Positions 10,441 through 19,163 of a stretch of 64,000 nucleotides of DNA are shown here, piece by piece. A model generated the notes under the pieces. That model was not told the origin of the DNA and did not search any database. It saw only the letters and a program-made list of their open reading frames with translations. A program made the position numbers and the translations under genes. The first letter of the stretch is position 1; every line of letters begins with the position of its first letter. Source of the DNA: Butyrivibrio sp. YAB3001 (GTDB taxonomy: Bacteria; Bacillota; Clostridia; Lachnospirales; Lachnospiraceae); the NCBI RefSeq assembly GCF_900112195.1, contig NZ_FOKR01000009.1:1-64000 (forward strand), in the 5' to 3' direction.

Positions 10441-10529
10441 GATTTACAAAACGAGAAATCTAAGGAAGGTCGACTGTTTCGAACAGCGCTGAGAGGAGAC
10501 CTTCCTTAGATTTAGAGTTTTAGTAAATC
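10441..10529. repeat. Large stem-loop with ~31-base arms
   Basis: The left arm (10441-10471) and right arm (10498-10529) are inverted copies that differ by one extra base and a three-base mismatch. The inner 16 bases, AAATCTAAGGAAGGTC, pair perfectly. Inside the loop is a second small hairpin, CTGTT-TCG-AACAG (10474-10486). No T-run follows. The surrounding 10.1-10.96 kb holds no intact gene. Confidence 0.75.
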
Positions 10530-10542
10530 ACCGCGCAGACGA

Positions 10543-10624
10543 GGGATATGCACTATGCTCGAAAATACCTCGCTTAGTGCATCCCCATGGCTCGTACTAG
10601 TCTCGAAAATACCTCGACAAGTAC
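10543..10624. repeat. Two adjacent hairpins sharing an identical loop sequence
   Basis: Hairpin one pairs GGGATATGCACTA (10543-10555) with TAGTGCATCCC (10575-10585), with a two-base bulge. Hairpin two pairs GTACT-GTC with GAC-AGTAC around one A-A mismatch (10594-10602 with 10616-10624). Their stems are unrelated, but both loops contain CTCGAAAATACCTCG (10558-10572 and 10602-10616). Confidence 0.7.
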
Positions 10625-10859
10625 TCTGCTCAAACACAAACATTTCCAAACAGATACCTTGGGCTGGGCGTATGACAACATATTGCTGTCTAGGTACTGT
10701 GAAAAATACACAAATAAACTGCTGTTAATAACGCTTACAAAAGGCAACATACCGAAAATATTAAAAATTCCCTTAACAAATTCTTAAAAAATAGTGAAAA
10801 AAGTTACAAAAATAGCAATTTAAGCAAAAGAGGCAGCAATACATGAGAAGTACGATATT

Positions 10860-10892
10860 GCAATAATTGCTAAAATGAACTTGCTCGAGCAA
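10860..10892. promoter_or_regulatory. Palindromes upstream of the GH43/GH10 xylanase
   Basis: Two dyads lie 70-105 bases before the start of the xylanase gene: GCAAT-A-ATTGC (10860-10870) and the perfect 12-base palindrome TTGCTCGAGCAA (10881-10892), whose centre is CG as in many LacI-family operators. No convincing -35/-10 pair was found beside them. An operator role is inference only. The rest of 10640-10960 is AT-rich and otherwise featureless. Confidence 0.3.
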
Positions 10893-10963
10893 AAAACTAG
10901 AAAAATGCGGCAAATTTGACCACTTATTTTTGCTGCGGCTTAAAATGGAGAAAGGAATCGGAT

Positions 10964-13900
10964 ATGAAAAAACGTGTAGCGTTGGCACTATGTCTGATGC
11001 TGTTCGGGGGAGCAGTCATTGGAAGCAGTACTACTGTATCTGCAGCTAGTGTCGTGAGCGGAAGTTATGTCAAGGCAGACAATGAGAACAATCCGCTTGT
11101 GACACAGAACTATGGTGCGGACCCTGGGGTTATGGTCTACGATGGAACAGTTTATATCTACACCACTAACGATACTCAGGAGTTTGCGGGGAATAATGAG
11201 AATACTTATGGGAAGATAACTACTCTTAACTGTTATTCTTCCACAGACATGGTCAACTGGACAGACCATGGCAGCTACAAGATTGCAGGCAGAGATGGGG
11301 CAGCTAAATGGGCGAACAACTCATGGGCACCATGTATCACCAGCAAGAAAATTAACGGCAAAGACAAGTTCTTTTTATATTTCGCAAATAATGGCGGCGG
11401 AATCGGAGTGCTCACTTCAGATTCACCAACAGGTCCATGGACGGATCCTATTGGAAAAGCTCTTATTACAGGAAGTACACCGGGATGCAGCGGCGTAGTG
11501 TGGATGTTTGACCCTGCAGTTCTGGTAGATTCGGATGGAACCGGATATCTTTATTTTGGTGGCGGAATTCCAAGCGGACAGGCAGCTCATCCTAAGACAG
11601 CAAGAGTTATCAAGCTTGGCGCAGATATGATAAGCACATCAGGCTCAGCTGCAACAATTGATGCTCCTTATCTTTTCGAGGATTCCGGAATCAATAAGAT
11701 TGGAAATACATATTATTACTCATATTGCTCAAACTGGAACTGTGCTAATGGTTTTAACAACGCAGCAATCGAGTATATGACAAGTTCAAGCCCTATGGGA
11801 CCATTTACATACGCAGGCGAGATCATGAAGAATCCGGGCGTATTCTTTAGCGGTTCTACAGGAAATAACCATCACAGTATCTTTGAGTTCAATGGAAGCT
11901 ACTACATGGCTTATCACACAAGAAGCGTTGAATCTAAGGTTATCGGACGGAGCCTTGGTTACAGAACAACTCAGATTGATAAGCTTAATGTATCAAATGG
12001 CAAGATTAACTCACTTACACCTTCAATGTCAGGCGTTTCACAGACTTCTTATGTAAATCCTTATGAAGCTGTACAGGCTGAGACAATGTTTACTCAGAGT
12101 GGCATTGGAGTTTCAGGCAATGGCGACGGTGTGGCATGGGTTAACCAGATTTCAAATGGTGATTACACAAAGGTTAAAGGAGTTAATTTCTCAAAGGGAC
12201 TTGGCTCTATAACTGTAAATGTAAACAGCAGAGGCGCAGGCACTATTCAGGTTAGAGAGAACAGCCCAAGTGGAAATCTTCTTGGAACAATCAACCTTTC
12301 TAACACAAATGGCAGCAATGCGAACTTTACCGGTGAGATGAAGAATGTTTCCGGTGTAAAGAATATCTGCTTTGTATTCAATGGAAGCTTCGAGTTTGAT
12401 TACTGGCAGGCAGCAGCTCCGGGTGAGACTGCAGGTCAGGGCCAGGGCGGAGAAGCAGCAGGCGGCAATCAGGGTCAGGCACAGACAAACCAGAATGATA
12501 ATAAGGTTGAGTGCGAGACCATGACAAAGAGTGGTCAGTACGCAGGCACTATCAGTAATCCGTTCAATGGCGTAGCTCTTTATGCTAATAACGACAGCGT
12601 AAGCTTTGAACAGTATTTTGCTTATGATACACACAATGTTACTCTTCGCGGTTGCTCAAATAATAGAAACATGGCAAAAGTAGATCTTAAGATCGGCGGC
12701 GAGAAAAAGGGAACATTCTATTTTGGCGATGAATATCCTGCAGAGTACACTATAGAAAATGTTACTCACAAGACCGGCGCTCAGACGGTAGAACTTGTAG
12801 TATCAGCTGACGATGGAACATGGGATGCATATCTCGATTACCTAACATGGGATAATGGCCAGGGTTCTTCTCAGGGCAATACAGGCAGCCAGGGCGGAAA
12901 TCAGAGTGGCAATCAGGGCGGTTCTTCTCAGGGACAGGTTGTAGAGGCTAACCTTCTTAATACCTATGGCGCTCAGTTCGGATATTCAGGAACATGTATC
13001 AACCTCTATCAGCTTAGGGATTCAAGCCAGCTTAATATCCTTAAGCAGCACTACAACTCAATAACACTTGAGAACGAGATGAAGCCGGATGCGCTTCTTG
13101 GCAGTTCAGCTAAACTTATCACTGTAGCTGAAGCTAAGAACAGAGGATATTACATTCCTTCTAATTACAGTGAAGCTTATGTGCCACAGATCAACTTCAA
13201 CACAGTTGATGAAGTAATGAAGATCTGTTATGAGAATGGTCTTCGTATGAGGGCTCATACACTTGTATGGCATTCACAGACACCAAGCTGGTTCTTTAGA
13301 AACGGATTCTCAGGAAATGGCGGATTTGTAAATTCTTCTACAATGGATGCCCGTCTTGAGATGTATGTAAAGACAGTTATGAACCATGTATATTCAAATC
13401 AGTACGGAAGCGTTGTTTATGCATGGGATGTTGCAAATGAAATTCTTCACGCACAGAATTCAGGATGGGAAGCAGTTTACGGAAGCAACAAGACTAACGC
13501 TTCTTATGTAAAGAAAGCGTTCAACTTTGCTTATGAGACACTTGAGTACTTTAAGCTCACTGACTCAGTTAAACTCTTCTACAATGATTACAACACATAC
13601 ATGGAAGTTAATGGTGTAATCACACTTGTAAATTACATTAACCAGGGCAAGAAGGTTTGCGCAGGTGTTGGTATGCAGTCACACCTTGGAACAAATTATC
13701 CTTCAACAGATTATTATCTTCAGGCGCTTAATTCCTTCCTTAAGGCAGGATTTGAGGTTCAGATAACAGAGCTTGATATCACAAATAAAGGCGACAGTGA
13801 TATGGCAAACTATGCTTACAACCTCTTTAAGGGTATTAACGCAGCTAAGAAGAACGGCGGCAAGATTACAGGTATTACATGGTGGGGACTTTCAGATCAG

Positions 13901-14962
13901 ACAACATGGATCAACAATTCAGCTCCACTTCTTTTCTCAAAACCTGGTCAGCCTAAGCAGGCATATAATAAGGTGATTCAGGCATATACAGAAACATTTG
14001 GACAGCCAACATCAGGCAGTGGATCAAACACACCTGAGATCAATCCAAATCCTGATCCACAGACAGATCCTGAACCAACACCTGAGCCTACACCTGTTGT
14101 AAATGAGAACAGCACAGCACGCATTGAGGATGGCTGGTACTATATCAAGGGCGTAGCATCTCAGAAATATCTTACAGTTTCAGGCAATAAGGCAGATGGA
14201 TGGAACAGTGTTGTTATCAGCTCCGGTACAGGAGTGGACGGCCAGAAGTGGTATGTGACAAATGTATCTGATGGCTATATCACACTTACAAGCAAACTTG
14301 GCGACATAATGCTCGACGTTGCTAATGGAGAGAATGAAGACGGAACTGACGTAGGAACATATCAGGGATATGGAGGAACAGCTCAGCAGTTTATTGTTAA
14401 GAATACTGAGAATTCAGGTATCTATACAATAGGAACAAAGGCATCTGATGCTACCAAATATCTTGACTGCTATGAAAAGAAGACTGATGATGGAACTAAT
14501 GTATGCCAGTGGAAGTACAATGGCAATGCAAATCAGCAGTGGCAGTTTGAAAAGGTAGAGGAGCAGAGCCAGACTGAAGATCCACAGCCAGAGCCTACAC
14601 CGGAACCAGATCCAGAACCAACACCAGATCCTACACCGGATCCGGAACCTGCACCAGAACCACAGCCTTCAGCTGACGGAATGGCACTTGATTATTCAAT
14701 CAATAGCTGGGGCTCAGGATATCAGGTTAGCCTTAAGGTTAGCAACAATACAGGTGACGCTGTAAGCACATGGAAACTTAAGCTTTCAAAGAATCAGGTC
14801 AACATTGATTCCTGCTGGAATGCAAATGTAGTTGAGGATGGCGATTCTTACGTTTTGACACCTGTAGACTGGAATGCAAATATCGCAGATGGACAGAGCA
14901 TTGAATTTGGCTTCATCGGCGTTGGTCAGGTAGGAAATACAATCGATTATTCGTTTGAATGA
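10964..14962 (+). CDS. Secreted multidomain GH43/GH10 xylanase
   Basis: Extracellular bifunctional hemicellulase of about 1332 residues. A signal peptide (residues 1-27, ending TTVSA-AS) precedes a GH43 domain (about 35-365) with its three acidic residues visible: D53 (ADPGV), D183 (MFDPAV) and E239. A CBM6-like module (365-500), a Gly/Gln-rich linker, a second CBM6/35-like module (514-633) and another linker follow. The GH10 xylanase domain spans 660-1010, with acid/base E826 (WDVANE) and nucleophile E936 (ITELD). Then come a Pro/Glu linker, a ricin-type beta-trefoil (about 1052-1195, with QKW and QQW motifs), a PEPTPEP linker and a CBM2-like module to the end. It should cut the xylan backbone and remove arabinose or xylose side groups. 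The start at 10964 has GGAGAAAGG upstream; no sortase motif or SLH domain is seen, so it may be released or held only by its binding modules. Confidence 0.92.
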   Translation: MKKRVALALCLMLFGGAVIGSSTTVSAASVVSGSYVKADNENNPLVTQNYGADPGVMVYDGTVYIYTTNDTQEFAGNNENTYGKITTLNCYSSTDMVNWTDHGSYKIAGRDGAAKWANNSWAPCITSKKINGKDKFFLYFANNGGGIGVLTSDSPTGPWTDPIGKALITGSTPGCSGVVWMFDPAVLVDSDGTGYLYFGGGIPSGQAAHPKTARVIKLGADMISTSGSAATIDAPYLFEDSGINKIGNTYYYSYCSNWNCANGFNNAAIEYMTSSSPMGPFTYAGEIMKNPGVFFSGSTGNNHHSIFEFNGSYYMAYHTRSVESKVIGRSLGYRTTQIDKLNVSNGKINSLTPSMSGVSQTSYVNPYEAVQAETMFTQSGIGVSGNGDGVAWVNQISNGDYTKVKGVNFSKGLGSITVNVNSRGAGTIQVRENSPSGNLLGTINLSNTNGSNANFTGEMKNVSGVKNICFVFNGSFEFDYWQAAAPGETAGQGQGGEAAGGNQGQAQTNQNDNKVECETMTKSGQYAGTISNPFNGVALYANNDSVSFEQYFAYDTHNVTLRGCSNNRNMAKVDLKIGGEKKGTFYFGDEYPAEYTIENVTHKTGAQTVELVVSADDGTWDAYLDYLTWDNGQGSSQGNTGSQGGNQSGNQGGSSQGQVVEANLLNTYGAQFGYSGTCINLYQLRDSSQLNILKQHYNSITLENEMKPDALLGSSAKLITVAEAKNRGYYIPSNYSEAYVPQINFNTVDEVMKICYENGLRMRAHTLVWHSQTPSWFFRNGFSGNGGFVNSSTMDARLEMYVKTVMNHVYSNQYGSVVYAWDVANEILHAQNSGWEAVYGSNKTNASYVKKAFNFAYETLEYFKLTDSVKLFYNDYNTYMEVNGVITLVNYINQGKKVCAGVGMQSHLGTNYPSTDYYLQALNSFLKAGFEVQITELDITNKGDSDMANYAYNLFKGINAAKKNGGKITGITWWGLSDQTTWINNSAPLLFSKPGQPKQAYNKVIQAYTETFGQPTSGSGSNTPEINPNPDPQTDPEPTPEPTPVVNENSTARIEDGWYYIKGVASQKYLTVSGNKADGWNSVVISSGTGVDGQKWYVTNVSDGYITLTSKLGDIMLDVANGENEDGTDVGTYQGYGGTAQQFIVKNTENSGIYTIGTKASDATKYLDCYEKKTDDGTNVCQWKYNGNANQQWQFEKVEEQSQTEDPQPEPTPEPDPEPTPDPTPDPEPAPEPQPSADGMALDYSINSWGSGYQVSLKVSNNTGDAVSTWKLKLSKNQVNIDSCWNANVVEDGDSYVLTPVDWNANIADGQSIEFGFIGVGQVGNTIDYSFE

Positions 14963-14979
14963 TTATTAGGATATTATAT

Positions 14980-15022
14980 AAGAACCGGTAGATGAATTCT
15001 TACATCTGCCGGTTCTTTTTTT
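14980..15022 (+). terminator. Intrinsic terminator after the GH43/GH10 gene
   Basis: AAGAACCGG and CCGGTTCTT pair, with an inner AGATG/CATCT stem, followed by a run of seven T. It begins 17 bases after the stop codon. Confidence 0.85.
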
Positions 15023-15161
15023 GAAATGGAAGTTCTGGTAAAAGATGTTTAAATATGGATGCAAAGTGCTATTTTACAGCTATTTACTGTTGGATAGATA
15101 CGCTGATACAGAGTGAAATTTTCTTGCGGATTTTAACTTTTTTTTGTAATAAAGATACTTG

Positions 15162-15190
15162 TTGACATGATTATTTGTGCCGTGTATAAT
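15162..15190 (+). promoter_or_regulatory. Perfect consensus promoter
   Basis: TTGACA (15162-15167) and TATAAT (15185-15190) are separated by exactly 17 bases, so transcription would start near 15197 and give a leader of about 80 bases to the GTG at 15279. A short inverted repeat AAACGAAT/ATTCGTTT lies within that leader. The rest of 14963-15278 holds only the upstream terminator. Confidence 0.8.
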
Positions 15191-15278
15191 TCGGAACTGT
15201 TCGGGAAAACGAATGAAAACAATTCGTTTGAAAATGTTGATACTAGTAGAGTAGATGTAAAATATGGAGGAAACTACA

Positions 15279-15548
15279 GTGAGAAGAAACAAAGAATCTT
15301 TTACTATTAACAGAATTGCAATCGTTGGTGGAATTATACTTGCTTTTGGTATATTTGCCGGAATCAATATTAATATATCACACAAGAACGCAGCTCTGGA
15401 TGTTGTTACTGATTCAAACAGCTACACTACTTATCTCAATGGCGAAGAAGTTCACCCATTCTGGGAAGCTAACATCCTTGCTTCAGATTGGGTATCAGTT
15501 GATTCAGACAAAAAAGAAGTTCATCTTACAGAGTTTGTAGAATTTTAA
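15279..15548 (+). CDS. Small single-pass membrane protein, function unknown
   Basis: An 89-residue protein. A short basic N-terminus (RRNKESF) is followed by one hydrophobic segment at about residues 12-32 (IAIVGGIILAFGIFAG), then a mostly hydrophilic C-terminal part. The order fits a type II or signal-anchor topology with an external C-terminus; the -IFAGININI- region has the look of a LysM-associated small protein but the domain itself is not evident. The GTG at 15279 was chosen because GGAGG lies eight bases upstream; the in-frame ATG at 15264 overlaps that site. It is driven by a perfect consensus promoter, so expression may be high. It lies just upstream of the infC leader with no terminator in between. 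Function not recognised. Confidence 0.7.
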   Translation: MRRNKESFTINRIAIVGGIILAFGIFAGININISHKNAALDVVTDSNSYTTYLNGEEVHPFWEANILASDWVSVDSDKKEVHLTEFVEF

Positions 15549-15557
15549 AAATATTGC

Positions 15558-15735
15558 TTGACACGTTAAAATGAAATGTGTTAGTGTAATATAGTATTTG
15601 AAAACAAAGCAGAGTATCCACTCTCACCCTGCGGCGCAGCTGGCAGGCGTTAATATCTTCTAAATGCTATTTTGATTAAGAAGCGTTTTATTATGATTAT
15701 TATGTGGATATGACTGCGGTTGTATCCACTTTTTT
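15558..15735 (+). promoter_or_regulatory. infC operon leader with transcription attenuator (L20-type)
   Basis: A TTGACA at 15558-15563 is the likely -35; the -10 is less clear. The leader then holds TATCCAC at 15615-15621 and again at 15723-15729. The segment GTGGATA (15704-15710) can pair with either copy. Pairing with the downstream copy makes a hairpin followed by six T (terminator); pairing with the upstream copy would remove it (antiterminator). A small CTGC-GGC-GCAG stem lies between. Position upstream of infC-rpmI-rplT matches the known Firmicute L20 leader, where ribosomal protein L20 promotes termination. Confidence 0.75.
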
Positions 15736-15756
15736 ATTATTTCGGAGGGCAAAGCC

Positions 15757-16266
15757 ATTAGCGAATTATTTATTAACGATCAGATCAGGGCTAAAGAAGT
15801 ACGAGTTATTGGTATTGATGGGGAGCAGCTTGGAGTTATGCCGATTCAGGATGCAAGGAAGATTGCTGATGATGAGGGTGTAGATCTTGTTATGATTGCT
15901 CCAAATGCTAAACCACCTGTTTGCAGAGTTGTTGATTATGGCAAGTTTAAGTATGAACAGCTTCGCAAAGAGAAGGAAGCTAAGAAGAAGCAGAAGACGG
16001 TTGAAATCAAAGAAATCAGACTTTCACCTAATATTGATACTAACGATCTGAACACAAAGGTAAATGCTGCCAGAAAATTCCTTGAGAAAGGAAACCGCGT
16101 TAAGGTAACACTTCGTTTCCGCGGACGTGAGATGGCTCATATGGGAGCCAGCGTGCATATTCTGACAGATTTTGCAGAGGCACTTAAGGATATAGCTGTT
16201 ATTGAGAAACAGCCTAAGGTTGAAGGACGTAGTATGACCATGTTCCTTACAGAAAAGAAAAATTGA
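15757..16266 (+). CDS. infC: Translation initiation factor IF-3
   Basis: Binds the 30S subunit and checks initiator tRNA and start codon choice. At 169 residues it has the normal IF-3 length. The sequence begins [19 protein letters not shown], then a lysine-rich linker ([10 protein letters not shown]) and the C-terminal domain with [13 protein letters not shown]. The start is an ATT codon at 15757-15759: a GGAGGGC site sits six bases upstream, and the conserved N-terminal residues are encoded from there. The first ATG (15838) would remove 27 conserved residues. An AUU start is known in E. coli infC, where IF-3 represses its own translation, so the same feedback is likely here. First gene of infC-rpmI-rplT, behind an attenuator. 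Confidence 0.95.
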   Translation: MSELFINDQIRAKEVRVIGIDGEQLGVMPIQDARKIADDEGVDLVMIAPNAKPPVCRVVDYGKFKYEQLRKEKEAKKKQKTVEIKEIRLSPNIDTNDLNTKVNAARKFLEKGNRVKVTLRFRGREMAHMGASVHILTDFAEALKDIAVIEKQPKVEGRSMTMFLTEKKN

Positions 16267-16318
16267 TTTTTACCATTTTTGGTTTAAATATTTTTTAAAA
16301 CATAGGAGGATTTTAGTT

Positions 16319-16519
16319 ATGCAGCAAAAGATGAAAACAAAGAGAGCTGCTGCCAAGAGATTTAAGGTAACAGGCACAGGAAAGCTCATGAGAAGCAAAG
16401 CGTATAAGCGCCACATCTTAACAAAGAAGTCAACAAAGAGAAAGAGAAATCTTAGACATGCTGGTCTTGTTGATGCTACAAACGTTAAGACAATGAAGAG
16501 CATTCTTCCTTACGCTTAA
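16319..16519 (+). CDS. rpmI: Ribosomal protein bL35
   Basis: Large-subunit protein of 66 residues, strongly basic. The N-terminal [18 protein letters not shown] block and the [11 protein letters not shown] motif are diagnostic for bL35. An AGGAGGA site lies eight bases before the ATG. It sits 52 bases after infC and 61 before rplT, the standard infC-rpmI-rplT order, and should be controlled with them by the upstream leader. Confidence 0.97.
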   Translation: MQQKMKTKRAAAKRFKVTGTGKLMRSKAYKRHILTKKSTKRKRNLRHAGLVDATNVKTMKSILPYA

Positions 16520-16580
16520 GCATTAGACTTAGCGAGGCAGTTGATTTTTTAGTTATTAGAATTTTAGGAGGATATTTAAG

Positions 16581-16937
16581 ATGGCAAGAGTTAAAGGCGC
16601 ATTAAATGCCAAGAAGAAGCACAATAGAGTATTAAAGCTTGCAAAGGGCTACAGAGGAGCTAGATCTAAGCAGTACAGAGTTGCTAAGCAGTCAGTTATG
16701 AGAGCACTTACATCAGCATTCGCTGGTCGTAAGCAGAGAAAGAGAGATATGAGATCTCTTTGGATCACACGTATCAATGCAGCTGCAAGAATCAACGGAC
16801 TTTCTTACAGCAACATGATGCATGGTCTTAAGCTTGCTGGTGTTGATATCAACAGAAAGATGCTTGCAGAGCTTGCAGTTAACGATCCTGAAGGATTCAA
16901 GACACTTGCAGAACTTGCAAAGACAAAAATTGCTTAA
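16581..16937 (+). CDS. rplT: Ribosomal protein bL20
   Basis: Large-subunit assembly protein of 118 residues that also acts as the operon repressor in Firmicutes by binding the leader RNA. Recognised by [35 protein letters not shown] and the C-terminal [14 protein letters not shown] block. The ATG has a GGAGGA site seven bases upstream. It is the last gene of the operon and is followed by a strong intrinsic terminator. Confidence 0.98.
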   Translation: MARVKGALNAKKKHNRVLKLAKGYRGARSKQYRVAKQSVMRALTSAFAGRKQRKRDMRSLWITRINAAARINGLSYSNMMHGLKLAGVDINRKMLAELAVNDPEGFKTLAELAKTKIA

Positions 16938-17005
16938 TTAAGAAATTAATCTAAGAATATTAGCGGAAACTATTATTGTAAAAATAGTTTTTATAAGATA
17001 AAATG

Positions 17006-17038
17006 TAGAGGTATCGATTATTCGATACCTCTATTTTT
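17006..17038 (+). terminator. Intrinsic terminator of the infC-rpmI-rplT operon
   Basis: A perfect 12-base stem, TAGAGGTATCGA (17006-17017) with its complement (17022-17033), has a TTAT loop and is followed by TTTTT. Confidence 0.92.
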
Positions 17039-17087
17039 GATTGTTCTTAAACTTTTTAATGTGATTTATATATATGGAGGTAATAAC

Positions 17088-18536
17088 ATGGCTGCATTAG
17101 ATACACTTGAACCAAAGGAAGTATTTCATTTTTTTGAGGAGTTGTGCAATATCCCTCATGGATCAGGAAATGTTCAGAAGATAAGCGATTACCTGGTTTC
17201 TTTTGCTAAGGAAAGAAATCTTGAAGTAACTCAGGATGCTGAACTGAATGTAATAATCAAAGCTCCCGGTAGTGAAGGATATGAAGACAAAGAACCTGTT
17301 ATCCTGCAGGGACATATGGATATGGTGGCAGTTAAGGATGATACCACTGACAAGGATATGGTGACAGAAGGTCTTGATGTTACCACCGATGGAGAATATG
17401 TGTGGGCTAAGGGTACCAGCCTTGGTGGAGATGACGGAATAGCAGTGGCATATTGTCTTGCGCTTCTTGATTCTAAGGATATTCCTCATCCACCTCTTGA
17501 AATTGTAATAACAACCAATGAAGAAACAGGTATGTTTGGCGCAGCAGCTATTGACCTCTCCGGCCTTAAGGGACGCAGGATGATCAATATTGATAATGAA
17601 AAAGAAGGCGAATTTATAACTAGCTGTGCAGGCGGTGCCAGGGTTTATTCAAAGCTTTCTCTGGAAAAAGAAAAGGTTAAAGGAATTAAGTGTTCTGTAG
17701 CAGTTTCAGGTCTTTTTGGCGGACATTCAGGAGAAATGATAAAGCTCGGAAGAGGAAATGCCAATATTATTATTGGAAGAGTTCTTTTAAATATAATGAA
17801 GAACTTTGAGATAAGACTTGTTAGCATTGTTGGCGGCGTTGCTGATAACGCAATACCATCAGGCGCAAATGCTTCTTTTGTAACTGATTCAGCAAATATA
17901 GCTGCAATAAAGAAAATTGTGGCAGATACTCTTTCAGAGATAAAGGGCGAATTGGAGAATAAAGACGACAATGTTGATATTTCTTTTACCTGTGATGAAG
18001 AAGAAAAAGAGTTTGATTCATTCAAGGTAGATGATACAAAGAAACTTCTTAAGATGATCAGCGTAATGCCTGATGGGGTACAGGCTATGAGCGCTACTGT
18101 GGAAGGACTGGTAGAGACTTCACTTAATCTGGGAATTGTTAAAACAGAAGGAAACTTCGTGACTTTGGAGCAGTCTGTAAGAAGTAGTGTGGAATCATCA
18201 AAGAAGGTGCTTATTAATAAGCTTTTGACCATCGGCGAAGTATTTGGTGCAGAGGTGACAGTAAGCGGTGAGTATCCGGGGTGGAAGTTCAGACAGCACT
18301 CCGAGCTTAGGAATCACATGGTGGAAGTATATAAAGCTCTTTATGGAAAAGAGCCAAAGCTCATGGCTATCCATGCGGGACTTGAGTGTGGACTTTTAAG
18401 TGAGAAGATTGAGAATCTTGACTGCATTTCAATTGGACCTGATATGCAGGATATTCACTCTGCCAAGGAAAAACTTGCTGTAGAGTCTACAAAAAATGTA
18501 TGGGAGTATTTAAAGGCGGTATTAAAGGGGACTTGA
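17088..18536 (+). CDS. pepD: Aminoacyl-histidine dipeptidase (M20 family)
   Basis: Cytoplasmic zinc dipeptidase of about 482 residues that cleaves Xaa-His and other dipeptides. M20 metal-site motifs are present: QGHMDMV (His and Asp ligands), GGDDGIAVA, TTNEETGMFGA (catalytic Glu pair) and IDNEKEGEFITSC. The C-terminal IHAGLECGLLSEK holds the last histidine-type segment. PepD of this length is common in Lachnospiraceae. The start at 17088 has GGAGGTAA upstream; an earlier in-frame start at 17037 lies inside the preceding terminator and is rejected. The stop overlaps the start of the TetR gene by one base, so the two are translationally coupled. A peptidase beside a regulator and alpha-galactosidase is not an obvious pathway. 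Confidence 0.93.
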   Translation: MAALDTLEPKEVFHFFEELCNIPHGSGNVQKISDYLVSFAKERNLEVTQDAELNVIIKAPGSEGYEDKEPVILQGHMDMVAVKDDTTDKDMVTEGLDVTTDGEYVWAKGTSLGGDDGIAVAYCLALLDSKDIPHPPLEIVITTNEETGMFGAAAIDLSGLKGRRMINIDNEKEGEFITSCAGGARVYSKLSLEKEKVKGIKCSVAVSGLFGGHSGEMIKLGRGNANIIIGRVLLNIMKNFEIRLVSIVGGVADNAIPSGANASFVTDSANIAAIKKIVADTLSEIKGELENKDDNVDISFTCDEEEKEFDSFKVDDTKKLLKMISVMPDGVQAMSATVEGLVETSLNLGIVKTEGNFVTLEQSVRSSVESSKKVLINKLLTIGEVFGAEVTVSGEYPGWKFRQHSELRNHMVEVYKALYGKEPKLMAIHAGLECGLLSEKIENLDCISIGPDMQDIHSAKEKLAVESTKNVWEYLKAVLKGT

Positions 18537-19120
18537 TGTCAGACAAGGAGGGATTACATTTGGAAGAAACAAGGCAAATGATCATGGATGCCGTGATCAA
18601 TCAGTTTAACCAAAAGGGGATGAAGTTTACCATGGATGATATTTCCAAGGAACTTCATATCAGCAAGAAGACTATTTATAAAGAGTTTAATGATAAGGAT
18701 GAGCTCTTTTTTGCCACTGTAGATTATGGTTTTTCAGCTATCAAAAAGAAAGAGGCAGAGATAGTTTCGGATGATTCTCTGGATCTTGTGGATAAGATAT
18801 CCAAATTAATAGTATGTCTTCCTGATAATTACAAGAATATTGATTTCAGGAGAGTATATCAGTTAAAAGAAAAATATCCCAAGGTTTACATGAAGGTGGC
18901 TGAGAGGATAGAGAGCGACTGGGGAGAAACTGAGAAGCTTCTTAACAAGGCTATTGAAAAAGGCGTGATAAAGAATGTGCCGGTTCCTCTTATTAAGCTT
19001 ATGGTAGAGGGTGCAATTGAAAAATTCTTAAGTTCAGAGGAGTTTTCAAGGACAGATCTTAGTTATGAAGAATCATTAAATAAGATGATTGACATTATTA
19101 TCAATGGCCTTAAGATATGA
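18536..19120 (+). CDS. TetR-family transcriptional regulator
   Basis: DNA-binding repressor-type protein of about 194 residues. The N-terminal helix-turn-helix reads FTMDDISKELHISKKTIYKEF followed by the typical DKDELF. The rest is helical ligand-binding domain without recognisable specificity. Start choice is open: the ATG at 18536 overlaps the pepD stop, while a TTG at 18560 (eight codons later) has a much stronger AAGGAGGG site seven bases upstream and may be the real start (186 residues). The alpha-galactosidase gene begins 43 bases after its stop with no terminator between, so pepD, this gene and the alpha-galactosidase may be one transcript. The regulator's target is unknown. Confidence 0.88.
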   Translation: MSDKEGLHLEETRQMIMDAVINQFNQKGMKFTMDDISKELHISKKTIYKEFNDKDELFFATVDYGFSAIKKKEAEIVSDDSLDLVDKISKLIVCLPDNYKNIDFRRVYQLKEKYPKVYMKVAERIESDWGETEKLLNKAIEKGVIKNVPVPLIKLMVEGAIEKFLSSEEFSRTDLSYEESLNKMIDIIINGLKI

Positions 19121-19163
19121 ATAATATAAGGTTGCTTATGCAGTGAAATTTGGAGGGTATAGC

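Noticed and set aside
10441..10624. Insertion sequence ends
   Set aside because: The inverted repeats are adjacent hairpins without a transposase or target-site duplication in between.
10587..10787. 66-codon plus-strand frame before the xylanase
   Set aside because: It runs through the hairpins, has no ribosome site and no recognisable protein features.
12191..12634. 147-codon minus-strand frame in the GH43/GH10 gene
   Set aside because: Overlaps conserved binding-module codons on the other strand and has no promoter or ribosome site.
17037..17087. Longer N-terminus of the dipeptidase
   Set aside because: The upstream start overlaps the preceding terminator and has no ribosome site; the ATG at 17088 follows GGAGGTAA.
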